Shown piece by piece: positions 22,531 to 32,045 of a DNA stretch of 64,000 nucleotides. This stretch comes from JACDAN01 sp963801855. GTDB lineage: Bacteria > Actinomycetota > Thermoleophilia > Gaiellales > Gaiellaceae. The stretch is from NCBI GenBank assembly GCA_963801855.1, contig CAWDGK010000005.1:372001-436000 (forward strand), written 5' to 3'. The translations under genes were made by a program, and so were the position numbers. The stretch's first letter is position 1. Every line of letters starts with the position of its first letter. A model generated the notes under the pieces. The model did no database searches. It worked only from the letters and a program-made list of their open reading frames with translations, and was not told where the DNA came from.

Positions 22531-24519
22531 ATGGCTGTCTCAGACACCCTGATCAACACCCTCTTCGACGGTCGCTACCGGATCCTGCGGCGGCTCGGCT
22601 CGGGCGGGATGGCGAACGTCTACCTCGCCGAGGACGAGGAGCTCGGGCGCCGTGTCGCGATCAAGATCCTGAACGACCGGCATGCGAGCGACGAGTCGTT
22701 CGTCGAGCGCTTCCGTCGGGAGGCGAAGAACGCAGCCGGGCTCTCGCACCCGAACATCGTCTCGATCTACGACCGGGGCGAGGCCGAGGGCACCTACTAC
22801 ATCGCGATGGAGTACCTCGAGGGGCGGAGCCTCAAGGACCGGATCGTCGCCGAGGGGCCGCTGCCGATCACGGCCGCGATCGACGCCGTCCGCCAGATCC
22901 TGCGCGCGCTCGGGTTCGCGCACCGCGCCGGCATCGTCCACCGGGACATCAAGCCGCACAACGTCCTGCTCGCGCAGGAGGGCGGCGAGCGGCGGTTCAA
23001 GGTCACGGACTTCGGCATCTCACGAACGTCGGCCAGCCAGATGACGGAAGCGGGCTCGATCGTCGGGACCGCGCAGTACCTCTCGCCCGAGCAGGCGCGC
23101 GGCGCGCCCGTCGACCAGCGCTCGGACATCTACTCGGTCGGGATCGTCCTCTACGAGCTGCTGACCGGCCAGCTTCCGTTCTCGGGCGAGACGCCGCTCG
23201 AGATCGCGATGAAGCATCTATCGGAGGTGCCGAAGTCACCGTCGGCGCTGCGGCCGGAGGTTCCGCCCGACCTGGACATGATCGTCCTCCGGGCTCTGGC
23301 GAAGGACCCCGGGGACCGCTTCGAGAGCGCAGAGGAGATGGACGCCGAGCTGGCGCGGGTCGCAGCCGGGAACGCCGTGACCGCAGAGACGGCCGACGCG
23401 GCCACCGCGGTCCTCGCCGGCGCCGGAATTGCCGAGTCGGCACCGACGATGATCTCGCGCCGCCCCGTCGTCGCGCCGAGGCCTTCGCGGCAGCAGTACT
23501 CCGAGCAGCAGTACTACGACTACGAGGCGCCGCGCCGCACGAGGGCCTTCTGGCCGTGGCTCCTCACCGGCCTCCTGCTGGTTGCCGCCCTCGTCGCCGG
23601 CGTCTATGTCTGGCAGCAGATCCAGGACGAGATCAGCGAGGCGAAGCCCGTCGCCGTGCCGCTCGTGGAGGGGCTCCGCGCCCCACAGGCCCGGCGCCGG
23701 ATCGTCGATGCCGGCCTCCGGCCCCGGGCGGTCCCCGAGTCGAGCGACAGCGTGCCGCGCGGGATCGTCATCCGCCAGGAGCCGGATGCCGGCGAGCGGA
23801 TCCAGCGCGGAAACGTCGTCCGGTACTTCGTCTCGAGCGGCAAGCCGCGGGTCCAGGTGCCGGAGGTGGTGGGCGCCCGCGAGTCGGACGCGGTGGCGAC
23901 CTTACGCGCGGCCGGGCTCGTGCCCAAGGTCGTGGACATCTTCTCGGAAGAGCCGTCGGGCACCGTCATCGCGCAGGACCCGAAGGGCGGGACGAGCATC
24001 GTCGAAGGCAGCGATGTGCGGCTCAACGTGTCCAAGGGGCCGCAGCAGACAGGCGTCCCGAACGTCGTCGGCCAATCGTTCGACCGCGCGTCGAACACGC
24101 TCAGGGAGGCCGGCTTCACGCCGCTGCGCAGGGACGTGGAGGCTTCGGAGCCGGAGGGCACCGTCGTCGGGATGGATCCCGGCGCGGGATCCCTTGCGCC
24201 GCCGGGGACGAGAGTGACGCTGAACGTCTCGCTCGGCGCCACGACGACAACGGTTCCCGACGTGGTCGGCCAGGACGAGGCCGGCGCGCGGGCCAGCCTG
24301 GAGAACGAGGGCTGGAGCGTCCTGATTCGCGACACCCCGACCGGAAACGCGGACGAGGAGGGCATCGTGATCACGCAGACGCCGCCGCCGGGCGAGCAGG
24401 CGGAGCCGGGCTCCCAGGTCGTGATCTACGTCGGCCGGTACGACGAGAGCCTCGAGCCGCAGCCTCCTCCGTCGCCGCCGGGTGACCCCACCCCGCCTCC
24501 GCCGCCGCCCACGCCGTGA
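22531..24519 (+). CDS. pknB: PASTA-domain Ser/Thr protein kinase
   Basis: A 662-residue membrane kinase. Kinase domain at about 16-275: glycine loop LGSGGMANVYLA, K45, HRDIKPHNV with D139, DFG 160-162, GTAQYLSPEQA. Juxtamembrane linker to about 335, one membrane helix (about 341-361), then four extracellular PASTA repeats (about 372-640) that bind muropeptides or lipid II. The tail is a proline-rich stretch (PPPSPPGDPTPPPPPP). Its context after rodA and pbpA is the standard actinobacterial arrangement. The ATG at 22531 is used; the last 4 bases overlap ddl. Autophosphorylation and dephosphorylation by the nearby PstP are expected from the family. Confidence 0.96.
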   Translation: MAVSDTLINTLFDGRYRILRRLGSGGMANVYLAEDEELGRRVAIKILNDRHASDESFVERFRREAKNAAGLSHPNIVSIYDRGEAEGTYYIAMEYLEGRSLKDRIVAEGPLPITAAIDAVRQILRALGFAHRAGIVHRDIKPHNVLLAQEGGERRFKVTDFGISRTSASQMTEAGSIVGTAQYLSPEQARGAPVDQRSDIYSVGIVLYELLTGQLPFSGETPLEIAMKHLSEVPKSPSALRPEVPPDLDMIVLRALAKDPGDRFESAEEMDAELARVAAGNAVTAETADAATAVLAGAGIAESAPTMISRRPVVAPRPSRQQYSEQQYYDYEAPRRTRAFWPWLLTGLLLVAALVAGVYVWQQIQDEISEAKPVAVPLVEGLRAPQARRRIVDAGLRPRAVPESSDSVPRGIVIRQEPDAGERIQRGNVVRYFVSSGKPRVQVPEVVGARESDAVATLRAAGLVPKVVDIFSEEPSGTVIAQDPKGGTSIVEGSDVRLNVSKGPQQTGVPNVVGQSFDRASNTLREAGFTPLRRDVEASEPEGTVVGMDPGAGSLAPPGTRVTLNVSLGATTTTVPDVVGQDEAGARASLENEGWSVLIRDTPTGNADEEGIVITQTPPPGEQAEPGSQVVIYVGRYDESLEPQPPPSPPGDPTPPPPPPTP

Positions 24520-25541
24520 GTGCCCGGGTTCGCGTCGCGGTCATCGCCGGCGGACGCTCGAGCGAGCACGAGATCTCCCTCGCCTCCGCGCGGTCGGTCG
24601 TGGAGGCGCTCGATCCCGACCGGTACGAGGTCAGCACGATCGAGATCGCGAAGGACGGGCGCTGGGCCCTGGAATCCGGGGAGCGGCGGGAGCTGGGGCG
24701 CCCGGTGGCCGAGACGCTTCCGGTCCCGACCGGCTCTCCGCCCGAGACTTTGGGGCAGGTCGACGTCGTCTTGCCGATCCTGCACGGGCCCTTCGGCGAG
24801 GACGGCACGGTCCAGGGGCTGCTCGAGCTCGCCGGCGTCCCCTACGTCGGTGCGGGCGTGACCGCCTCGGCGCTCTGCATGGACAAGGACCTCTTCAAGG
24901 CGGTGTGCCGCGACAAGGGGATTCCCGTGTGCCGAAGCGTGACCCTGCGAAACGGCGACCGCCCGGAGAACCCGTTCGGCTACCCGGTCTTCGTCAAGCC
25001 GGCTCGGCTCGGCTCCTCCGTGGGGATCTCGAAGGTGCGCGAGGAGGGCGAGCTCGAAGGGGCCGTCGAGCTGGCCCGCCGCCACGACGAAAAGGTGCTG
25101 ATCGAGGAGTTCGTCTCCGGCGTCGAGGTCGAGGTCGGGGTGCTCGGCAACCGGGAGCCGATCGCCTCCCTTCCCGGCGAGATCGTGGCGCACGGATTCT
25201 CCGGCGTGGACTGGTACGACTACTCGGCCAAGTACGAGGAGGGCGGGATGGACCTGATCGTCCCTCCACGAATCTCCGAGGAGGCGATCGCGCGCGTGCA
25301 GCAGCTGTCGGTCGACGCGTTCGTGGCCGCCGACTGCGAGGGGATGGCTCGGGCCGACTGCTTCGTCCGTGACGACGGCGAGGTGCTCGTGAACGAGCTG
25401 AACACCATCCCGGGCTTCACGGCGACAAGCGTCTACGCGAAGCTGTTCGAGGAGTCCGGGATCCCGTATCGCGAGCTGCTCGACCGCCTGATCGAGCTCG
25501 CGCTCGAGCGGCACGAGCGGCGCCAGCGCCTCGAGTTCTAG
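24516..25541 (+). CDS. ddl: D-alanine--D-alanine ligase
   Basis: A 341-residue ATP-grasp enzyme that makes the D-Ala-D-Ala dipeptide for the peptidoglycan stem. Visible motifs: AGGRSSEHEISLASA at the start (E with H for substrate binding), HGPFGEDGTVQGLLEL (about 89-104), KPARLGSSVGISKV (about 166-179) and NELNTIPGFTATSVY near residue 300. GTG start overlapping pknB by 4 bases, so it is coupled to the kinase and the wall-synthesis genes. It is tail to tail with the minus-strand kinase, sharing 4 bases. Confidence 0.96.
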   Translation: MSARVRVAVIAGGRSSEHEISLASARSVVEALDPDRYEVSTIEIAKDGRWALESGERRELGRPVAETLPVPTGSPPETLGQVDVVLPILHGPFGEDGTVQGLLELAGVPYVGAGVTASALCMDKDLFKAVCRDKGIPVCRSVTLRNGDRPENPFGYPVFVKPARLGSSVGISKVREEGELEGAVELARRHDEKVLIEEFVSGVEVEVGVLGNREPIASLPGEIVAHGFSGVDWYDYSAKYEEGGMDLIVPPRISEEAIARVQQLSVDAFVAADCEGMARADCFVRDDGEVLVNELNTIPGFTATSVYAKLFEESGIPYRELLDRLIELALERHERRQRLEF

Positions 25542-26965
25542 CGCGCGGTCACTTCGTTGACGTGCGCGACCTCCTCGAGGTCGGTGATCCAGACCATGAA
25601 ATACCGGGCGTCGGTGGCGCGCAGGTTGTAGCGGAACCGATTCTCGATGGTCCGTGATTGCGAGACAGGCTCGAACCCACCGGTCGGCGAATCGCTAGCG
25701 CGAATCTCGGCCGTGAAGCCTGGGGTGTCGGTGGTGATCGTCATCGTCTTCGGCTGCACGGTGCGTTCCGCATCGAGGATCACGCCGACGCCCGACTTCT
25801 CGAAGTTGTCGTAGCTCTCGGTCGTCCAGTACGTGGATTCATCGCCGTCGGCAGCGCGAGCAACAGCTTCCTCGTGCTCGACCTGGTTGTCGCCTTCGGG
25901 GTCGAACGAGGCGATCCCGGTGAGCGTTATCGGCTGCGTCGGCGCTGCCTCCGGATCGTTCGAGTCGTCGTCCCGGAGGGAGAGCGCGCCGAAGGCGGCG
26001 AGGCCCGCGACGGCCAGGACCGCGACGACGGCCGCGGCCGGCCAAAGGACGCCGAGTCGGCGCCGTCGCCGGCGCGGGCGTTCCCGCTGCGGGCCCGCCG
26101 CCGGCGGGCGGCGGACGATCATCGTCGCCTCGTCCGACATCGGCTCGAGCTCGGCGAGGCAGATCTCCAGCTCTTCCGAGAGCTCGTCCATGGACTGGAA
26201 CCGCTCGGCGGGGAACTTCGCCATCGAACGCTCGACCGCCGTCGCCACCCGCGCCGGCACCTCCGGCCGGCGATCCAGCACGCTCGGCACCGGCTCGTTG
26301 ACGTGGCGTAGCGCCACCGTCACGAAGTTGTCGCCCTCGAAGGGCACGCCGCCGGTCAGGAGCTCGTAGAGGACGACGCCCATCGAGTACACGTCCGTCT
26401 GGGCGTCGACCTGCTCGCCGCGAGCCTGCTCCGGCGCGATGTACTCGCTCGTCCCGAGAATCGTTCCCGTGATCGTCACGCCCTGGACGTCGATCGACCG
26501 CGCGATGCCGAAGTCGGTCATCTTCGCCTGGCCGTCGGCATTGAGGAGGACGTTCTGCGGCTTCACGTCGCGGTGGATGAGCCCACGCCCGTGCGCGAAG
26601 GACAACGCCCGGGTCATCTGCAGCGCCATTACGAGCGCGTCGCGCACCGGCATCGGGCCGGTTCGTTCGAGCAGCTCCTTCAGGTTCTCGCCCTCCACGT
26701 ACTCGAAGACGATGTACTGGCGCCCGGCGTCCTCTCCGCGGTCGATGACGGTGACGATGTTCGGGTGGCTGAGCTGAGCGACGGACCGAGCCTCGCGGCG
26801 AAAGCGCTCGACGTACTCCTCGTCCTCGGTGAAATGCGGGTGGAGGATCTTGATCGCGACCATGCGGTCGAGCAGGCGGTCCTGCGCCTTGTAGACGCTC
26901 GACATGCCGCCCTTCCCGATCAGCTCGACGAGCTCGAAGCGACCGGCGATCACCTCGCCCTGCAT
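25538..26965 (-). CDS. Ser/Thr protein kinase with discoidin-like sensor domain
   Basis: 475 residues. Kinase domain at about 8-265 with GKGGMSSVYKA, K39, HRDVKPQNV (D133), DFG at 151-153 and GTSEYIAPEQA. A basic linker (RPRRRRRRLG) precedes one membrane helix at about 306-326. The outer domain (about 345-475) starts ITLTGIASFDPEGDN and contains ADGDESTYWTTESYDNFEK and a final beta strand set; it resembles the F5/8 type C or NPCBM-like fold found at the end of actinobacterial MviN. This suggests sensing of a wall carbohydrate rather than PASTA ligands. Transcribed toward ddl. Confidence 0.92.
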   Translation of the reverse strand: MQGEVIAGRFELVELIGKGGMSSVYKAQDRLLDRMVAIKILHPHFTEDEEYVERFRREARSVAQLSHPNIVTVIDRGEDAGRQYIVFEYVEGENLKELLERTGPMPVRDALVMALQMTRALSFAHGRGLIHRDVKPQNVLLNADGQAKMTDFGIARSIDVQGVTITGTILGTSEYIAPEQARGEQVDAQTDVYSMGVVLYELLTGGVPFEGDNFVTVALRHVNEPVPSVLDRRPEVPARVATAVERSMAKFPAERFQSMDELSEELEICLAELEPMSDEATMIVRRPPAAGPQRERPRRRRRRLGVLWPAAAVVAVLAVAGLAAFGALSLRDDDSNDPEAAPTQPITLTGIASFDPEGDNQVEHEEAVARAADGDESTYWTTESYDNFEKSGVGVILDAERTVQPKTMTITTDTPGFTAEIRASDSPTGGFEPVSQSRTIENRFRYNLRATDARYFMVWITDLEEVAHVNEVTAR

Positions 26966-26995
26966 GGGAGGAACGTTACTGCCGTGCGCTCTGCG

Positions 26996-28317
26996 CTAGC
27001 CGGCTAGCGCGGTCTCGAGCGCCTGTTCCCAGACGGCGAGCGCCTCGTCGAGCTCGGCGTCGGAGATCGTGAGCGGCGAGAGGACCCGGATGCAGTTCGA
27101 GTAGATGCCCGATTTGAGGAGCAGCAGGCCGTTCCGCGACGCCTCCTCGACGACCTCGGTCGCCAGGTCGGCGGCAGGCTCCTTCGTGCCGGGGTCCCGG
27201 ACGAGCTCGATCGCGAGCATCGCGCCGAGGCCTCGCACGTCGCCGATCTGCGGGAAGCGCCCCTGCCAGCTTTCCATTCGGGTTCGCATCGTCTCGCCGA
27301 GGACCGTCGCCCGCGCGCAGAGATCCTCCTCGCCGATCACGTCGAGGACGGCCAGCGCGGCGGCCTGTGCGACCGGGTTCCCGACATAGGTGCCGCCGAT
27401 CGCCGAGTCGCCCGGTGCGTCCATGATCTCGGCCTTGCCGATCACGCCGGAGAGCGGCAGGCCCATCGCGATCGACTTGGCGACGGTGATCAGGTCCGGC
27501 TCGACGTCGTAGTGCTCGATTGCGAAGAGCTTGCCCGTCCGCCCGAAGCCCGTCTGAACCTCGTCGACGACCATGACGATCCCGTGCTCGTCGCAGATCC
27601 GGCGCACGCCCTGCACGAACTCCTTCGGCGCGACGACGAAGCCTCCCTCGCCCTGCACCGGCTCGATCACGATTGCCGCAACCGTTTCCGCAGCGACCTG
27701 GGTGATCAGGGCGCGTTCCAGCGCCTCGAGCGCGGTCTTCGCGTCCGGCCCGCGGTAGTCGTTCGGGAACGGGACGCGGTAGACCTCCGGCGCGAACGGG
27801 CCGAGCCCGCCTTGTACGGATGCGTCTTGGACGTCAGCGTCAGGCTGAGGAGCGTGCGGCCGTGGAAGCCGCCCTCGAAGCCGATAACCGCAGGCCGTCC
27901 GGTATGGACGCGCGCGAACTTGACCGCGTTCTCGACCGCCTCGGTGCCGGCATTGAAGAAGGCTGCCTTGGCGTTCTTGATCGGTGCGAGGTCGCAGAGG
28001 CGCTCGGCGAGCTGGACGTAGATCTCGTACGGCACGATCGTGAAGTCGGTGTGGCTGAACTTCTCGAGCTGTTCCTGCGCCGCCTCGACGACACGGGGAT
28101 GCGAATGGCCCACGTTGAGGCAGCCGACGCCGCCGGTGAAATCAAGGAACGTGTTTCCGTCGACGTCCGTGAGCGTTGCGCCCCGCGCGTGGTCGACCAC
28201 GACGGGCAGGTAGACGGAGAGGGGGTCGGCGACGACTCGCTCCTTCCGCTCGAGGATCTCGCGGGAGCGGGGGCCGGGAATCTCGGTTCGCAGTTCGATC
28301 GTCTTCGTCGTTGCCAT
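26996..28317 (-). CDS. gabT: 4-aminobutyrate aminotransferase-type enzyme, frameshifted
   Basis: A class III PLP transaminase in two frames. The N-terminal part starts MATTKTIELRTEIPG at 28317, with NAGTEAVENAVKFAR (PLP phosphate site) and EGGFHGRT. The C-terminal part has VDEVQTGFGRTGKLFA and the PLP lysine in TVAKSIAMG. At about 27806 the GCGGGCTCGG lacks one C; restoring GGGCCTCGG gives HPYKAGLGPFAPEVYRVP, the family sequence, and a full 440-residue protein. Only one base is missing, so a sequence error is more likely than loss of function. It would convert GABA and 2-oxoglutarate to succinate semialdehyde and glutamate. Divergent from pdxH, the maker of its cofactor. Confidence 0.85.
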
Positions 28318-28355
28318 AGAGGCGAAGATATCGCAGCCGGTGGCTAGATGCATAC

Positions 28356-28372
28356 TGAATAGTGGCTATTCA
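28356..28372. promoter_or_regulatory. Palindrome between gabT and pdxH
   Basis: TGAATAG-TGG-CTATTCA, a perfect 7-bp inverted repeat in the 54-base divergent gap, ending on the first base of the pdxH ATG. It could be an operator for both PLP-related genes or a hairpin at the pdxH start. No ribosome site precedes that ATG, and CATACT at 28351-28356 could be a -10 for a nearly leaderless mRNA. Confidence 0.4.
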
Positions 28373-28986
28373 TGAACGGCGCTGAGCAGCCGCTGCGCCG
28401 AGACGATCTCGACGACGACCCGGCCGTGCAGTTCAACCGGTGGTACGAGGACGCCGCGGCTGTCATCGAGATGCCCCAGGCCGTGGCGCTCGCGACCGCG
28501 GCAGCAGACGGGCGCCCGTCCGTGCGCATGGTTCTGTGCAAGGGCCTCGACGAGCGCGGCATCAAGTTCCACACCGGCCACGCGAGCAGAAAAGGACGAG
28601 AGCTGGCCGAGAACGCCCGCGGCGCCCTCCTCTTCTACTGGCATCCCCCCGGACGCCAGGTGCGCATCGAGGGCCCGGTCGAGCGGGCCTCGGACGACGA
28701 ATCCGAGCGGTACTTCCGCACGAGGCCGCGCTCGGGTCAGATCGGCGCCTGGGCCTCCTCCCAGAGCGAGGTGATCGCCTCGCGCGACGAGCTCGAAGAT
28801 CGAGTCCGCCGGTACGAGCAGGAGTTCGAAGGGCAGGACGTGCCGCTCCCGCCGCACTGGGGCGGATACCTCCTGCTCCCGGAGGAGTGGGAGTTCTGGC
28901 AGCACCGTGACAGCCGGCTCCACGATCGCTTCCGGTACCGCCGCCAAGATGGTGGTGGATGGAAGATCGAACGCCTGGCCCCCTGA
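28372..28986 (+). CDS. pdxH: Pyridoxamine 5'-phosphate oxidase
   Basis: A 204-residue FMN enzyme that oxidises pyridoxine/pyridoxamine phosphate to PLP. Conserved features: the NRWYEDA start region, the FMN-binding RMVLCKGLDERGIKFHTGHAS pattern around residues 48-66 (RMVLCKG), RQVRIEGPVERASD, RPRSGQIGAWAS and the C-terminal WEFWQHRDSRLHDR. ATG at 28372. It overlaps dinB by 28 bases. The neighbouring PLP-dependent transaminase gene is divergent from it, which fits a shared need for PLP, though this may be coincidence. Confidence 0.94.
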   Translation: MNGAEQPLRRDDLDDDPAVQFNRWYEDAAAVIEMPQAVALATAAADGRPSVRMVLCKGLDERGIKFHTGHASRKGRELAENARGALLFYWHPPGRQVRIEGPVERASDDESERYFRTRPRSGQIGAWASSQSEVIASRDELEDRVRRYEQEFEGQDVPLPPHWGGYLLLPEEWEFWQHRDSRLHDRFRYRRQDGGGWKIERLAP

Positions 28987-30044
28987 AGCCCCTGATCCTC
29001 GCGCACCTCGACCTCGACGCGTTCTTCGCCGCGGTCGAGCAGCTCGAGAGCCCCGAGCTGCGGTCGAAGCCGTTAGTCGTCGGCGGCGATCCGCGCGGGC
29101 GCGGTGTCGTCGCCACCGCCAACTACGTCGCGCGCCAGTTCGGGATCCACTCGGCCATGAGTTGCGCCGAAGCCCTGCGCCGCTGCCCGCACGCCGTCTT
29201 CGTCCGGCCGCGGCACAAGACGTACTCCGCGTACTCCAAGGAGGTCTGGAGCGCCGTCCGCCAGGTCGTGCCGACCGTCGAGCGCACCGGGCTCGACGAG
29301 GGCTACCTGCAGCTCGGCGAGGTCGCCCGCGACTTCAACGAGGCCCGCGTGGTGGCCGAGGCGGTGCAGACGGCTGTCCGGGGAGCAACGAGCCTGACCT
29401 GCTCCCTCGGCGTGGCAACCAGCAAAGTCGTCGCGAAGGTCGCGAGCGACCGCAGAAAGCCCGGCGGGCTCGTGGTCGTCCTCCCCGGCCGCGAGGCGGC
29501 GTTTCTCGCGCCGTTCGCGATCCGGCTTCTTCCCGGCGTCGGGCCGAGGGCCGAGGCCCGCCTGCGTGCGGCCGGGATCGAGACGATCGGCGATCTCGCC
29601 GGCCTCTCGGACGAACGCCTCCGCCAGCAGCTCCCCGGCAAGGTCGGCGGCATCCTTCGAGACCGCGCCCGAGGAATCGACCCGCGCGGCCTCGACACGC
29701 AGACGCAGCGGGTCTCGATCAGCTCGGAGGAGACGTTCGAGCGGGACGTCTCCGACGTGGAGACGCTCCGCTCGGAGCTCCGACGCATGTCCAACGGGCT
29801 CGCCGAGCACCTGGCGCGCAAGGGCGAGACGGCGCGGACGGTGACGACGAAGGTGCGCTACCCGGACTTCTCGATCCGCAGCCGCTCGACGAGCCTCTCC
29901 GTCGGCACCGACGACCCCGAGCGGATCGGCGAGCTCGCCTGCGCGCTTCTCGACCGGGCGCTCGCCGACCGGCCCGGCGCATTGCGACTCGTGGGTGTCG
30001 GGCTCTCGGGTCTCGAGGAGCACCGGCAACTGACGCTCGTCTAG
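28959..30044 (+). CDS. dinB: DNA polymerase IV (Y family)
   Basis: A 361-residue translesion polymerase. Catalytic acidic residues are seen in HLDLDAFFAAVEQ (near residue 18) and GLDEGYLQL (near 113), where most relatives have SIDEAYLD. Other marks: ANYVARQFGIHSAMSCAEAL, the CSLGVATSKVVAKVAS palm segment, the LPGVGPRAEARL helix-hairpin-helix and a little-finger domain from about 240. ATG at 28959 lies inside the end of pdxH in another frame. I see no LexA-type box upstream. No C-terminal beta-clamp motif stands out, although the end is EHRQLTLV, where QLTLV is a plausible clamp-binding peptide. Confidence 0.93.
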   Translation: MEDRTPGPLKPLILAHLDLDAFFAAVEQLESPELRSKPLVVGGDPRGRGVVATANYVARQFGIHSAMSCAEALRRCPHAVFVRPRHKTYSAYSKEVWSAVRQVVPTVERTGLDEGYLQLGEVARDFNEARVVAEAVQTAVRGATSLTCSLGVATSKVVAKVASDRRKPGGLVVVLPGREAAFLAPFAIRLLPGVGPRAEARLRAAGIETIGDLAGLSDERLRQQLPGKVGGILRDRARGIDPRGLDTQTQRVSISSEETFERDVSDVETLRSELRRMSNGLAEHLARKGETARTVTTKVRYPDFSIRSRSTSLSVGTDDPERIGELACALLDRALADRPGALRLVGVGLSGLEEHRQLTLV

Positions 30045-30057
30045 CTACGTTCCGGCT

Positions 30058-31521
30058 GTGCGAATACTTCGCAACCGGTATTTCCTCGGAAGCCTTTGCG
30101 CCCTCGGCGGACTCGTCTTCCTCGGCCTCGCCGGCTGGATCGGCAAGGCGTGGAGCGACAGCCGCCTACCGGGCAGCTTCAGCGCCATGGACATGGGGGT
30201 CCTCGACTACGGCGGCGGCCGGCCGGTCGACCATGGGCGACACCCCCACGTCGGCGTCGACAAGATCACTGGGCCGAGAGACGGCAAGGCCGACTTCCGG
30301 ATCACGTTGACGGCCGCCGAGACCCCCGATGCCTGGGCGTTCAACGGCAGCGTCCCGGGCCCGGAGATTCGCGTTCGCCAGGGCGATCTCGTCGAGGTGA
30401 CCCTCGTGAACAAGGACATCGACGAGGGCGTCACCATCCACTGGCACGGAGTGGACGTCCCGAACGCCGAGGACGGCGTCGCAGGGGTGACCCAGGACGC
30501 GGTTATGCCGGGCGAGGACTACAGGTACCGCTTCAACGCCGAGCAGCTCGGAACCTTCTGGTACCACTCGCACCAGGTTTCCTCGAAGCAAGTACGCCGC
30601 GGTCTCTACGGCGGGTTCGTGATCGTCCCGCGCGAGCCCCGGGAGCCTGCGCCGCCGAATGCGATCGACGAGACGGCGATCATCCACGATTTCGACGGAA
30701 AGCCCGCGCTCAACGACCAGAGTGGCGTCGAGCGCCGCCGGGTCGAGCCGGGAACTCCCGTCCGTCTACGAATCGTGAACTCGAACGGCTCGCCGGAGAG
30801 GGTCACCCTGACGGGAGCGCCCTTCCGGGTTGTGGGCATCGACGGCACCGACGTGAACCGGCCGACGCCGGTCGAGGGCCGGACGATCGAGCTCGGCGGT
30901 GGCGCCCGCTACGACCTTGCCTTCACGATGCCTGAGATCGCCGTCCGACTCGGCGTCGTCGACGGAGAGGCGGCGTACTCATTCAGCGCGGACGGAAAGA
31001 CCGACCTGCAGCCTCCTCCCAAGTTGCCGGTCTTCGACCCGGCGGGCTACGGCGAGCCACGGGAGTCGGTCTTCGGCGGACGCGCTTTCGACAGGCATTT
31101 CGTGATGAAGATCGGGAAGAAGATCGGTTTCATTGACGGTCGCCCGGGGCGACACTGGTCGATCAACGGAAGGATTTTCCCCGACACGCCGATGTACGTC
31201 GTCACCGAGGGCGACTTCGTGAAGATGCGGATCGTCAACGACACCGGGGCCGTCCATCCGATCCATCTCCATGGCCACCACGCGCTCGTCCTCACCCGCG
31301 ACGGGGAACCCACGACCGGGAGCCCGTGGTGGGTCGACACGCTGAACGTCCTCGCCGGCGAGGAGTACGAGATCGCCTTCCAGGCCGACAATCCCGGGCT
31401 CTGGATGGATCACTGCCACAACCTGCCCCACGCGGCCGACGGTTTCATGATGCACCTCATGTACGAGGGCGTGTCGACGCCGTTCCGGCTCGGCGGAGAC
31501 GGCAAGAACCACCCCGAGTAG
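30058..31521 (+). CDS. Multicopper oxidase
   Basis: 487 residues, with an N-terminal membrane anchor or signal (about 8-28) and three cupredoxin domains. Copper ligands: HWH at 128-130, WYHSHQ at 168-173, the HPIHLHGHH cluster near 399 and HCHNLPHAADGFMMHL near 450. In the last motif the type 1 cysteine is present and methionines follow it. It acts outside the membrane and passes electrons from a phenolic, metal ion or amine donor to oxygen. GTG start at 30058, 13 bases after dinB. Metal oxidase or CueO-like use is possible; the substrate cannot be told. Confidence 0.93.
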   Translation: MRILRNRYFLGSLCALGGLVFLGLAGWIGKAWSDSRLPGSFSAMDMGVLDYGGGRPVDHGRHPHVGVDKITGPRDGKADFRITLTAAETPDAWAFNGSVPGPEIRVRQGDLVEVTLVNKDIDEGVTIHWHGVDVPNAEDGVAGVTQDAVMPGEDYRYRFNAEQLGTFWYHSHQVSSKQVRRGLYGGFVIVPREPREPAPPNAIDETAIIHDFDGKPALNDQSGVERRRVEPGTPVRLRIVNSNGSPERVTLTGAPFRVVGIDGTDVNRPTPVEGRTIELGGGARYDLAFTMPEIAVRLGVVDGEAAYSFSADGKTDLQPPPKLPVFDPAGYGEPRESVFGGRAFDRHFVMKIGKKIGFIDGRPGRHWSINGRIFPDTPMYVVTEGDFVKMRIVNDTGAVHPIHLHGHHALVLTRDGEPTTGSPWWVDTLNVLAGEEYEIAFQADNPGLWMDHCHNLPHAADGFMMHLMYEGVSTPFRLGGDGKNHPE

Positions 31522-31530
31522 AGCTCGACG

Positions 31531-31986
31531 CTACGCGGCGGTCGCCGGCGGTGGCGACAACGTGTCGCCGCTTCCCTGGTGCGGAGTCATCCGGCCTCGC
31601 CACTCCTGGGCTGCAAGCGAGAAAACGGCCCCGAGGATGAGGATCGCGTTGATCGGGTGGAGGAAGCCGAGGACCTCCGGCAGCTCCTGGCCCGTCCATC
31701 CGAGCACCATCTGAACGATCAGGAGACCGAAGATCCCCAGGGCGTGAACGACGCGCTTGCGGCCGACTCGCGCCGCGAGGGCGAGGAGGAAGGTGATCAG
31801 GCCGCCGAGGACGAGGAGCGTCCCGAGCGCCGCATGCAACGTGAAGCTGTCGTAGAACCCGTCCTCGTCCACGGATCCTGCCGTTGCCTTGTCCGCCGCA
31901 TCGAAGGCACCGATGCCCGCGAAGCCGATCTGAACGATGACCGCGAGAGCCATCAGCCAGAGCCAGTAGCGAAAGACGGTTCTCAT
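31531..31986 (-). CDS. DUF6220 four-helix membrane protein
   Basis: A 151-residue protein with four membrane helices (about 9-28, 50-72, 82-102, 110-128). The pattern of one histidine in HAALGTLLVLGG and one in LHPINAILILG suggests possible haem contact, as in small cytochrome b-like proteins, but this is inference. It matches the DUF6220 family by length and layout. The C-terminal tail is proline-rich and cytoplasmic or external. Convergent with the multicopper oxidase gene, 9 bases apart. Confidence 0.8.
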   Translation of the reverse strand: MRTVFRYWLWLMALAVIVQIGFAGIGAFDAADKATAGSVDEDGFYDSFTLHAALGTLLVLGGLITFLLALAARVGRKRVVHALGIFGLLIVQMVLGWTGQELPEVLGFLHPINAILILGAVFSLAAQEWRGRMTPHQGSGDTLSPPPATAA

Positions 31987-32045
31987 CTCGTTCGGGCCTC
32001 CCTTCGGGTCGCTTGACCGCGTGACTCTACGCTAGGTTCCGGCCG

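Noticed and set aside
24480..24519. Proline-rich end of the PASTA kinase as a frameshift artefact
   Set aside because: Proline-rich tails are known after PASTA repeats, and the overlap with ddl at the stop codon fits a true end.
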